DNA of 64,000 nucleotides from Psoroptes ovis (taxonomy: Eukaryota; Arthropoda; Arachnida; Sarcoptiformes; Psoroptidae), in the NCBI GenBank assembly GCA_002943765.1, contig PQWQ01000017.1, positions 496,001 to 560,000 on the forward strand, read 5' to 3'. The notes under the pieces were generated by a model. That model worked only from the letters and a program-made list of their open reading frames with translations, was not told where the DNA came from and searched no databases. Within the stretch, counting starts at the first letter, position 1. Each line of letters opens with the position of its first letter. A program made the position numbers and the translations under genes. Positions 26,190 to 37,500 of this stretch are shown piece after piece.

Positions 26190-27296
26190 AAGTTTCCCGA
26201 GTAAATTTGAATTAGTTTTCTTCGAATCAATTCACCCCCGCCCGATCCCCTCACATTTAATAATCTACTAAAAATTTATCCGCAAAATTCCAAGAATTCC
26301 GAATGTTTTCCTTGGCCAAGAATTAAGTCCCTACAATAAATATTCAATTCTTAAATAACTCAAACTCCGAATGAACAATTTTTTTTTCCAATTCAATTGC
26401 GATTCTCAATTGAATTGTGAATTGAATTCGCTTGCTCTATTTTTGCTTAACATTTTATAAAACATATGTAATAAATTTTCATTATCTTAACCAAGGAAAA
26501 TGATGAAGAATAAGAAAAAAGACCAGAAAATAAAGCAAATAAACTAAATAAATGGACAATAATCATCATAAGAAGAATCAACAGCAGATAGAAAAGATCC
26601 GAAGACAACCAACCGACCAACTAACCAACCAAACAACAACAACGAACAAAGCCTTCAAAACATTTTAATTTTCGTTTCTTCATTCCATTTGAATGATTAC
26701 GAATGATTCAATGTTGTGCATTTCACAATGTATTTAGTGGTCTTTTGACTTTATTTCTTTTGGTGAAATGTTTTGCTGTTTTTTTTTTTTTTTTTTTTTT
26801 GATTCAATTGACTTTAATTCAATTGAATTTCGACTGAATTGAATTTAATTGAGTTTTATTCGAATTTTCTTTATTTGAGAATTTTGCTCGTTTCTTGATG
26901 ATTATGATCATCATCATCATCATCATCATCATCAGAATCATCAAGAATAAGACATCATCGTTGTTGTTGTTGTTGTTGTTATTGTTATTATCATCATTAT
27001 TCATTAAATATTTATTTATTCATCAAAATTGAAATGAAAATGAAAAAATTTCCTAAAATTCGAAATGTAATTGAATGTAACAAATTGAAAAATTTTGGGA
27101 AATTTGAAATTGGAATTGGAATGAATATTGAATATTGAATAAATAAATGAATACCAAGCTATAATAATAATAATAATTCGTAAACACATGCATTGAGATA
27201 TATCCATCCAAACACACATTCGGAACATACATATAAACACATCGCTATTTATATGTGAATATGAATGAATATAAATGAATGAAATTAAGGAAATAT

Positions 27297-27375
27297 TAGG
27301 TTGTCCCATAAGTTCTTGTCGGTTATATCGTTTGAAAATGATTGAAAAATCGGCAAGAACTTATGGGACAACTTA
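27297..27375. mobile_element. Mariner-like MITE, copy 8 (CCCATAAGT subfamily)
   Basis: Ends TAGGTTGTCCCATAAGTTCT and AGAACTTATGGGACAACTTA are almost perfectly complementary, followed inward by TGTCGGTT and GATTGAAAAATCGGCA. Total 79 bp with TA borders. Confidence 0.93.
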
Positions 27376-27530
27376 ATAATTTTTTTTTTGAGAAAAATTC
27401 TGCAGCAATTTTTAGCAACGGAAACAACACAAATAATTTCATGGGAAAAATTCTATTCTTAATTCAATAATTTCAAATTCCATGCTGTGAAACGTGTATT
27501 CGTTTGTATTCTTAAATGTATTCTATTTGG

Positions 27531-27615
27531 TAGGTTGTCCGAAAAGTTTTGGCCGATTTTCCATGGATTTGGATACGATATAACCGGCAAAAACTACCGA
27601 ACTGCGAACAACCTA
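27531..27615. mobile_element. Mariner-like MITE, copy 9 (right arm damaged)
   Basis: Left end TAGGTTGTCCGAAAAGTTTT and inner arms GGCCGATTTT and AACCGGC are intact. The right end reads AAAACTACCGAACTGCGAAC and then AACCTA, so the CTTTTCGGAC block has been disrupted by substitutions and a short insertion. It lies only about 155 bp from copy 8. Confidence 0.85.
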
Positions 27616-28358
27616 GCATATATTTATGAATTAATGATTTTGGTGTGATCTTTATTTTCGGTATCATTATTCCGGTACAGAAGAATATTTATTCAATTTT
27701 TAAATTCTAAATTCATAAATTCTTTGAATTTTTTCATTCATTCATTTCTTTGGCCATTTTTTGAATTGAAAATCATTCCCAATGATTGAATGATTTTGAA
27801 TTGAAAATATTTGAAATTTTCTTAAAATATTATTCTTAACTATTCTGTTGTCCATTCGATTCGGTGTTCGCTGATCCTATTAACAATAGTAACTCTGTCC
27901 GGTGATTCTACCCTGTGATTCTACCTTGTGATTCTGTTCAGAATCCATACGGTGAATCGGTGTCGAACGATTCACTGTGAATCACAGTGGCCAGAGTTCT
28001 ATGTGTGCACCACCATCATCATCGGTGATTCTGTCGATTTCAATATTTACATTTTACAGGTTTACAATACAGATTCTTCATTTATATTTATATTTATTTA
28101 TTTTTATTGTTATTGTTAATGTTATTGGACATACAAAATTTCAAATATAAACACGGAGAATATTCTATGAATTCTACGGAGAATTTTTTCGTAGCCAACA
28201 ATTTCAGAACATTTCAGAATTTCACCATTTATTTCAATTTTCCATTCATTCATTCATTCACTCACTCTGAGATTTCATTCTAATATTTCGCCATTTATTT
28301 ATTTATTTTGTACTATTCCTTGGTATTCTTTGGCTCTGCTTAGGCCTTGCTCTGCTTC

Positions 28359-28436
28359 TTACATTCCTCCGATTCCTCCAATTCTTCCATTTCTTCCAAT
28401 TTTTCCAATTCCTCCAATTCTTTCGATTTTTACGAT
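28359..28436. repeat. Minisatellite with 9-bp ATTCCTCCA-like unit
   Basis: About eight tandem units of ATTCYTCCA/ATTTYTCCA, all C/T-biased on the plus strand. It stays open in several frames as Pro/Ser/Ile-rich peptides that I do not take as coding. Confidence 0.8.
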
Positions 28437-28619
28437 TCTTGTCTTTATTCTCATATTATTCTTATGTTATTCTCATATGATTCTTCTATTATTCTTATTC
28501 TCAATAAACAAACAAACAAACAAAAGTTTATTTGTTTCTTTATTTCTTTGTTTTGTTTATTTACAAATAAATAAAAATAAACAAATAAATTTTCATTTTT
28601 TTTTTCTTATTTATTTATT

Positions 28620-28700
28620 TAGGTTGTCCCATAAGTTCTTGCCATTTTTTAAACCTTTTTTTTCATTCAAAAAAACGGCAAGAACTTATGGGACAACCTA
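28620..28700. mobile_element. Mariner-like MITE, copy 10 (near-perfect palindrome)
   Basis: The two arms agree over about 31 bp with a single mismatch. The outer ends are TAGGTTGTCCCATAAGTTCT and AGAACTTATGGGACAACCTA, and the element is 81 bp. TA stands at both borders within a TTTA-repeat context. Its arm symmetry makes it the best-preserved, and probably youngest, copy in the window. Confidence 0.95.
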
Positions 28701-29564
28701 ATATTTATTTATTTATTTGTTCTTCTTCGATTGGCCTTTAGAAGATTGCCTAGATTTTTATTTTTTGGTTACGATTTGTTGTTCATTTGTTTGTTTTTTG
28801 TTTTCTTTATTTGTTTTGTTTTGTTTGTTTTTTGGCTCAAAAAATTGAATAAAATATTTTTTTTCACTCAAATATCATCATCATCATTGTCATTGTCATT
28901 GTTGTCGTTATTGTTATTTGAGAAATTCTTTATTTCAATCGAAACAAATTGAATTTCTTAGAAATTTCTTAAAATTTGAAAATTTTCAATTTCAATTATG
29001 GTAGACGAATTGAGAATTTTCCAATCGAAAATTCCCATTTGAAATTTTGAAAATTCTCAAAATTCTGGCTCAATCGTAATCAATCGAATCGATTTCGATT
29101 GATTCAATTGAATTTATTGATTCAATTTCGTATTCAATTGAAATTGTTCACTGAAATTGCTCATTTTCTTAGAATTTTTCATCTCATTTCAATTTCGACC
29201 TTATTCCAATTGTTTCAAATATGTCACCATCATCATCATCATCATCGATGTTTATCATCATTATTAATTGGCCTTTATTATGGAAGGCTTTTATAATCAA
29301 ATCAAATCAAAGAAAATCGCGAAAAACTTTTTTTTCTCAGTTTTTTCTTTGTCATTTATTCTTTGAAAAACCAGAATTCTTAAGGCTCAAAGTTCTTTGA
29401 AATCATTTGTGGTACACTTCGGTAATAAACATGGAATATTCATAGTGAATTCATATAGAATAAATAATTGAATTCATTATTTCGCTTTCATTTTCGTGTT
29501 CAAAGAAAAAGTACCGAAAAAGTTTTGCATTTTTTGCATACAAAATGAATGATTAAATAGGTGT

Positions 29565-29810
29565 TGGGGCTCTCTGGGTAAAGGGTAGATAAAGGGTAGG
29601 GTAGTAGTGAGAATTAAACCACCCACGCAAATGCAGATGCCACCACTACCTTGTCAGCGTTTAAAAGCATTCAAGTATAAGGTATGCCATCTCTTACAAG
29701 GTTGCCCACAACGGAGGGCACCAACAGAATTTTTTGCCATAACTTAGGTGAAAATTTTGAAAATGTAAAGGTGTACACCTCTTTACCTGGTACACCTTAA
29801 TACAATCAAT
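29565..29810. other. Compositionally distinct island with nested palindromes
   Basis: A G/C-richer block with AAAGGGTAGATAAAGGGTAG direct repeats at its start. A 12-bp perfect palindrome AGGTGTACACCT (29769-29780) is nested in GTAAAGGTGTACACCTCTTTAC, then GGTACACCTT repeats the right half. No open frame of note. Possibly a degraded mobile-element end or a non-coding RNA gene; neither is established. Confidence 0.3.
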
Positions 29811-32803
29811 TTAATAAATTAATTTCTTTGAATTACTTTTTTTTTGGTGCTTTGAGATCTGAGATTTGTTAATTTTGGTCGTTTATTTTGGTCTTGGTGC
29901 TTTGAGATTTGAAATTTGTACCTTGTTCAATGTTTCAAAGTTTTTCTCCATTAATTTTTGGTCATAAATCTACGATATTGTATCCAAAAATTAATGGAGT
30001 GAAAATACTAAGAAAATGTATGAATGAAATGGTCCAAAAAAATCATAACATTATGAATATCAATCATTGAATCAAAGGAATTTGAATTCAAAAGAATTGG
30101 CTGTGTGTGTGTGTGTTTACACACATATACATTAATGCTTAAAAATGTCCATGTTTTAAAGATGTGCACATATTTCAAAAATGTTAGATGGCCATTAAAT
30201 CATTTTGTTTTTGTTTCAAAGCCATCATCATATGATTCTGGCGTTTTTTCTGCATTCGAAATTTACAAAGTTTCCGTTGTGTATTATCAGCGATGGCGAA
30301 TCAAACAATGATGGAATCAGATGATAAGTTACAAGATGATGATTTTCGATAGTTCTTGAGACCAATTTTCCCCTTACCACCTCCTTAACACCCCTCAAAA
30401 ATTCTCACAAAACGAAGAGGTTTGATTTCCGTCATTTTTTGTTGTTGTTGTTTCGTTTGAAATTCATGTGACCGGAATTCCGCCAAATCATTTCATTTAA
30501 GAGCTAACGCTGATGGTCATGTTGATGATGGTGATGGTGATTTTGATACTGGTGAGTGTTGGTGGCAAGGGTAAACATTGCGATGGACATGAGTATTTGA
30601 GTTGGAAGGTTGATTGATTTGAATCTTTGATTTTCAACAGCAAAAAAAAAGGCTTCGTTGTTGGCTGTTGCGCGACAAATGTTGGCTTCACTGCTCGAAA
30701 TATTATCAAAATTCAATGAACAAATGAATTCAATTCAATGATTGAATTAATGCAGTGAAGTTTCCAAAAAAGTTTTAGGAGGGTTTTCTTGTTTTTGCCC
30801 TTGTTAAAGCCATGTGATAATAGTTGTTGATTGTAAATATACGAAATATAGTTTATGAGTAGATTAAAGATGTTCAAGTTTAAAGATGTAATCAGATTGA
30901 ATGATTCATAGAATTTTAGAAATTCTAAACAGCTTTCAAATACAAATCCATAATCAATAATCTGCTTAAGAAAAACTTTGATGATTTCATCAGGTATTCT
31001 TTGACGTTTTTAATTTTCCCATTGAAATTCATTGAGTTTACACGAATTATTATTTGAATAAATCAAATTCAATCAATCAAATCAAAGAATTTCAAATGAA
31101 TATTCAATATTCTTCAATATCAATGACGTATCTCTCTACTCCATGATATAAATATTCAAAGATATTTAAACTTTTAAATCCATCATTATCATTTGATATT
31201 TTGATCTATTTTGATTGATTTTATTATCAAAAATTTCATCATTAAATCAATGATTGAATGGCATCGAATTACATTGTGTATGATATTCGTGTTTACACAG
31301 TCATACTACCCAATTCTATCTCTGTATCTCTGTCTGTCTGTGTATTTGGTTCTCAAATAATCATCCGAAAGAGACACAGAATAAATAGAAATGAATAAAT
31401 AAATCATTATTCGATACAATTAATACATGATACACGACCATATTCGCATGCACATGATGATAATACATTTTTAATGGGCATAAACATTACGGCTACCGAA
31501 GAAATTTGTCCACGAAATTTGTCCCAGAAATCTCGGCCAAAACAACACGGGATTTCCATTTTACTTCTTCATTTCTCGGGATTTCCATTCTGTTTTTCCA
31601 TTTCTCAGTAATGCATTGAAATGGTAACAATGTCCCCGACGACAATGTCCACAACGACAATGGCTACAACGTTGATAATGGATTTTCCATGAAACTTCCA
31701 TGGAGTTTCCATTGAAATTTCGATGAATAATTGTACCGTTGTTGTACTCATTTATTTCATTCAATTCATTCAATTTATTTATTTATTTATGAATGAATAA
31801 ATAAATAAATGAATTGAATGAATGAATAATCGTGAATAATAATAATAAAAGTATTTTTTTTTCAGAAATATTTGATATTTATATGCATGTGTTTGTCTAT
31901 ATGTGAGTCCATTTTGGAATTTTGATTTATTCCAAAATGCATTCGTTATGTTTAGTGTCAGTTTGTTTATGTCGGTGTGTGTCCATTTTTTAAATGGTTT
32001 GTGTATGAATGGTTCGGTAGATCTGATCTGATTTTTATTTATTTGGTGGATAAGACCCGATAGTTCTTGAGTTTTTGCGTGTTGGCATATGTATCGGTGT
32101 CCAACCGTGTCCATTTGCCGATTTCTTGTGATTTTACGTGTCCATTCGATGACAGTTTCATGACCATTTGAATTTATTAATTTATTGATTTATTTAGATT
32201 TATTAGCTTCGGGTAGCATTCGGCAACAATCAATGATTATCGTGAATCGTACGATCTATGATAATTTCAAATCTTTGACCACTGATCATTATGATTTTAC
32301 GACTTTATCTGATTCGGTATCTTGGATCAATTATCTCGCGAAACGGTTGACTGCTTCGGTGGTATTGGCTTGATTAACGATCGGCTGACGGTCAACGAAT
32401 TAACACCATCATGGTTTTTGATAAACAAAAGATACCGAGATAGGCCTCATAGATGATTATCGAGTATCGATTATCGAGCGATAATTTTCTATTTTTGGTG
32501 AACAATTCAATGATTCAATGATCAATAAATCGATTTTGCACCCGAAGATTCATCGGGTTCGAACCTACCGAATAATCATTATCAGTGACGATATAATCGA
32601 ATGATTGGAAAATTGACTCGAAAGGTGACAATAATGGTTGGTGGTATTTTGATAATGATTATCGAATGATCATGGAAACAATTTCGATTATCTTTGTTGA
32701 ATCGAAAATTTGACAAAATCATTATCATCTGAGGATTTATTGATTGATTTTTGATCGTTTTAACACCAAAAATAGAAATTATTCGAAATAATCGAACAAT
32801 ATG

Positions 32804-32827
32804 AATAGATCGATTAATCGATCTATT
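32804..32827. repeat. 24-bp perfect palindrome
   Basis: AATAGATCGATT is followed directly by its reverse complement AATCGATCTATT. There is no spacer, so it can form a cruciform or bind a symmetric dimer. No neighbouring gene within 1.7 kb is supported. Confidence 0.7.
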
Positions 32828-34577
32828 TCGATGCATATTCACACGAACACACACACACATACGGACACACCCGAAATTTAATCGTCGTTAATCATTCGTT
32901 TTGAATCAATCGTGTTTGGATCGTGTGTTTACATTCGAAGCCAATTTCGATCGAAAAAATTAAGATTTCAACACCGAAATTTGGTGTTGGCCAATTCAAA
33001 GGGTACACCACCCACAAATAAAACATTGAACATTGAACAGTGATCGATTATCGAAGCTAATCATCATCATCATCATTATTAAGCTTATTGGCTTATTTCC
33101 TCGATGGGTTTCTTGGTGTATGATTAATGTTTAAAATATTTCTTCATTAAAAGAAATGATGATGATGATGATGATTAGCTTTAATTTAGTTTCGAAATAT
33201 CTTTGATTAATGAATCGAATCAAATAACTTTCAATACTTTGAACATGAATTGCGAAGAGTTAATGGTGAAAATTTTATATCAAATGAATGCTAAGACATT
33301 TCAATTATATTTCAATGACATTCGACTCGACAATCCATAATTATATAAATTGTAAAATTAAAGATCTGTATTAATGTTAATACCATTAATCGAAATAGGA
33401 AGAAATTGTCGAAAGAATCCCAACAATAATAATAATCGAAATCAATTATATTAATTATGTCATAAACACTATTATTATTATTAATATTATGATGATGATT
33501 AGGGTAATAATAATAATAATAATTGAGGTTCAATTAATAGTTTTTTAATAGTTGTCCATCAACACAAACATTTACACACACTTGACGACTGTCAAGTGCG
33601 AACACAATAAAACTTTTGTAAGACCAGATTTTATGGTTTATACTTTCATAATCATCATCATCATCATCATCATCAATTTTCCGATAATTGAATGTCCAAT
33701 CGAATGATAATGATAATTCTTCAGTGAAAATGGTCATTTCGGTTAACTTGTCGTGAACAAGATTCTCCGATCAAGCTTGTTTGCGAATACGAATCTGTAT
33801 TTGTTCGCATCAACAATTTGAATGTATTTGAATTTGAATCAACTTGAAATTTTCAATTTCATCGAAGACAAACGAATGAAATATGAAAGAAACTGAATTA
33901 AAGTTATTAATATTTCATTCAATATGAATGAATGAATGATTATCCTATGATCATCATCATATTGAAAATGAATAAAATATGATCATAATGATGAATGCAA
34001 TCATCATTGTTCAACATTCAGATAATTGAAAATTTTCAATTCCATCATCGGCAGCAGAGTTTTTCGATTCTTTCGATGCAACGCGGCTGAAAGATGATTA
34101 ATCTCTTTCTTCTTATTCTTATTGGTCTTACTTTGAATCATGTAATTCTTATACAAGATTCTTACGACGTAAATTTTTTCGTAAATAAATCCGCTTCGAT
34201 TCTGATGCAGTATTTTGCTTACTTATTAATCTTTTTGAAAACATAAATAAATTTTCATTAATATTATCATCATCATCATCATAAGTCATAAGACATAGAT
34301 CGAAATAAGAATAAGAAACGAAATGATTAAATTTTAAATTTATTTTCATTATTTTTGGTTTGATTCGTTTATTTATAATTCATATAATAAAAAATAAATC
34401 CGTTACAATGTAAACAATGCACCAAACACAGATATATTATCATTAAGCTTTTTGAGAATTTTGATTAACATTTTTGATTTTGTTTTTTTGTTTTGATTTC
34501 ATTTCCATTTCTTCATTCCCAATCAACATCATTCCGACTTCTCCGAACAATCTTAGATTGCAAAGAAACAATCAAAA

Positions 34578-37500
34578 ATGATGATTATGGCAGCAGCACC
34601 AGCATCAACAATGACCACCAAAACATCGAAACCATTCAATTGTGATAAACAAACTAATTTGAACAATGAAAGTTGTTCATTACCACCACCATCATTTGAT
34701 TTGATTAAATCAAGTTATAATGATTCGAATAGTGATTTTCAGTGTAGAAAGCAACGAAATAACAATGGTAAACAGAAAAGCCCAGGTTCAAGGTCCCCGA
34801 AGACGTCGAATGATCAGTCGAATTCATCCAATGAATCAAAGCAGCGGCCACCGAGACAGAAACAACAAATGAAACAATCAAATCAAAGAACTAATTTGAA
34901 TAATTGTGATCAATCAGTACCACCATCATCATGTGTATCATCATCATTATCATCCACTGTGACTACTGTGACAACAAAATCTTTGCCACCACCATTGCCA
35001 CCAGCCAATGATCAACAATCATCGACGACGACGACGACGAAGAATGTTAATCATTCGCAAACATCAACAACAACGAATCGATCAAACAATCAAACATCAT
35101 TAATTGCGAAGAAACAAAATCAATCGACGGCCAAACAATGTCAAAGACCTCGATCAAAATCAAGATCGAATGTCGGAACAACACCAGATTCAAATGAGCA
35201 TCGAAAATCATCAACGACAGCATCAACATCAACGTCAACAAACATTGAACCAGCATCATCATCATTAACATCAAATGATGATAATAATAATAATGATAAG
35301 AATAGAATCGACAACAGCACAGATGGTGGTAAATGTAATCGAATAATGAACAGTAGAAGAAATTCAAATTCGAAATCAAACAACGATAATAATAATGATG
35401 ATGAACGATTGAATGAATTATCAGTAATCAGTAATATCAATGATGATGGTGATGATGTTCGGGAAAATTTACAGTTGAGCAATCAACAAAGCAAACGACA
35501 ACACATGCTTCAACAGCAACAGCAACATCATCATCAACAACAACAACAGCAATCAACTAATAATGAACAACCATTATCACAAGTATTGATAACATTGAAA
35601 AAACAAAATGAAAATTTAATCAATGAAATTGATGATTTACGTTTGAAACTTGAAGATGCTGAAGGTAAGTGTTGAATGGGCGCCAAAATAATGAAATTTT
35701 TCGCGGGAAATTTTGCTCTCAGTTTCTCGAGAACTGAATTGATCAATGGCTGATCAATCAAACTGAATGCAAATTTGAATTTCCCCGAATTTCGAACGAA
35801 TTTCACTACCAAAGTAGATTTTTCCCGAATCAAATTTTGCAAATCAACCCAAATTCCCGTGATAATTTCGTGTATTGTCAATGGGAAATCATGAATTTCC
35901 AACGAACTGGGAGAATCCCCTTATGATTCTTCGTTCATTCAATTTGTTCGTCGACGATGAATGAATAAATGAATCAATTGACGAAGATATGAATGAATGA
36001 ATGGTAACAGAGTAATTCGAGATATTTCATACAAACGATGGTGCTGATGACGATGATAATGATGATAATGAAATAAGAACCAATGTGCACCAAGCAAATG
36101 AATCGATGCCATCATCATCAAATTGTTAATTTGATCATTCAAATTCAATCAATCAACCGATCAATCGATCGGTAATTTTCCGAATCACCAAAGAATTTCC
36201 CAATCGAATGAATTTGAATAATTGATAATCATGATCATGATTGATTGATTTATTGATTGATTGCTTTGATATTTTGATTTAATTCGATTCTAATTTGATT
36301 CGATTTGAATCAATTATCATCATCATTGAAAATGCTAATTTGATTGATCAATTACCGACTCAACACGTCTCAATTTTTACCGTTTTTCAAATTGGAATAA
36401 ATCGTTTATTAATTAGAATTAATTAACATTGATCGTCAATGTGATTTGTCAAGTGGCACACCTTCCCGATGATGATCATTAATGATCGTGTTTCATTGTG
36501 GTGTCTGAGTTAATGATGGTTTAATGATAGTTTAATGATAATCACCGAGTTCGGCTTTGTGTATTTGACGGCTGCTGCAATATTGCCATTTGTTGTCGAG
36601 TAAATTCACGTATCAATGTATTCATCATGTCTTCCCAATTCGTTGTTGGCGGTGATTGTGTTGTAATCATTGGTGACATTGTTGTCGAAGACATTCCTAC
36701 CATTGCTTGTGATATTAGTTCAGACCAATTGGCCGTGCTTTGTGAATCATTAAATATTTGATTGAAATCAAATATTGTTACAGGCATAGCTGTCGATGAT
36801 GATGATGATGATGATGATTGTGCAGCTTGATTGAACAAATTATCCCAATCGATTTCGGATAAAATTGGTCTTTGATTTGCGATGGTCGATGATGGTGCCG
36901 TGGTTGTTGATGGAGGGTCTTGACCACCATGTTGACCACCGTGATGGCCACCACCTAATTTATGTTCAATATGATATAATTGTGATGAAATTTGTGTCAA
37001 TACTGCGACAATTTGTTTCATGATTGGCATCATTTCATCATTGGTCATCGATGGATGCGGATGATGATCAGGTTTATGAGTTGTTGATGTAGCCATCGAT
37101 GATAATCGATAACATTTACGATCATCAAAACGTCTTGAATGACTTAGATAATTTGCCAATCGAATTCGAATACATTCAATACGATCCAGTTCATATTGAA
37201 TATTCGATGTCATCATTGATTGATCTAATGTTTCAAAATGTTGCAAAATAATATCGATACGCTTAATGATTTGTATGAGAATATTTTTAAAATTTCTATT
37301 ATGAAGTAATGATGAATCTAGCTCGATATTATCGACCATTTCGGTTAATAAATTAATCAATTGATTTAGCAGCCATTCTAATTCATGCAATGAACTGGAC
37401 AGAAATTGAGCAGGATTGTTCGGCTGATCATTGTTCGAATTAATCTCTTGTTGTTGATGATCGATTGGCGCCGAACAAATGGCCGAAAATAGTAATGATA

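Larger units (their letters stand above)
26103..34556. other. Gene-poor region, third part
   Basis: No protein gene is supported. It contains a 22-bp poly-T near 26779-26800, ATC/TTG microsatellites at about 26900-27000, three MITEs within 1.4 kb (27.3-28.7 kb), a TTCCTCCAA minisatellite, an unusual island at 29565-29810, an inverted pair CACTGTG/CACAGTG at 27973-27989, and a 24-bp palindrome at 32804-32827. Open frames at 31779-32114 (minus) and 32185-32373 (plus) lack recognisable features. Confidence 0.55.

Noticed and set aside
26880..27000. Possible CRISPR-like or tandem array from repeated ATC/TTG units
   Set aside because: Simple trinucleotide microsatellites without spacers, in a eukaryotic context.
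31779..32114. Minus-strand 111-codon open frame
   Set aside because: Ends in a Tyr/Ile-rich simple-repeat run, has no recognisable motif and no conserved splice context.
32549..32563. GGGTTCGAACC resembling a tRNA T-loop
   Set aside because: No flanking acceptor stem, anticodon arm or D-arm can be formed at the right distances.
35047..35482. Minus-strand open frames inside exon 1 of the coiled-coil gene
   Set aside because: Shadows of the ATC/AAC-rich plus-strand coding sequence.
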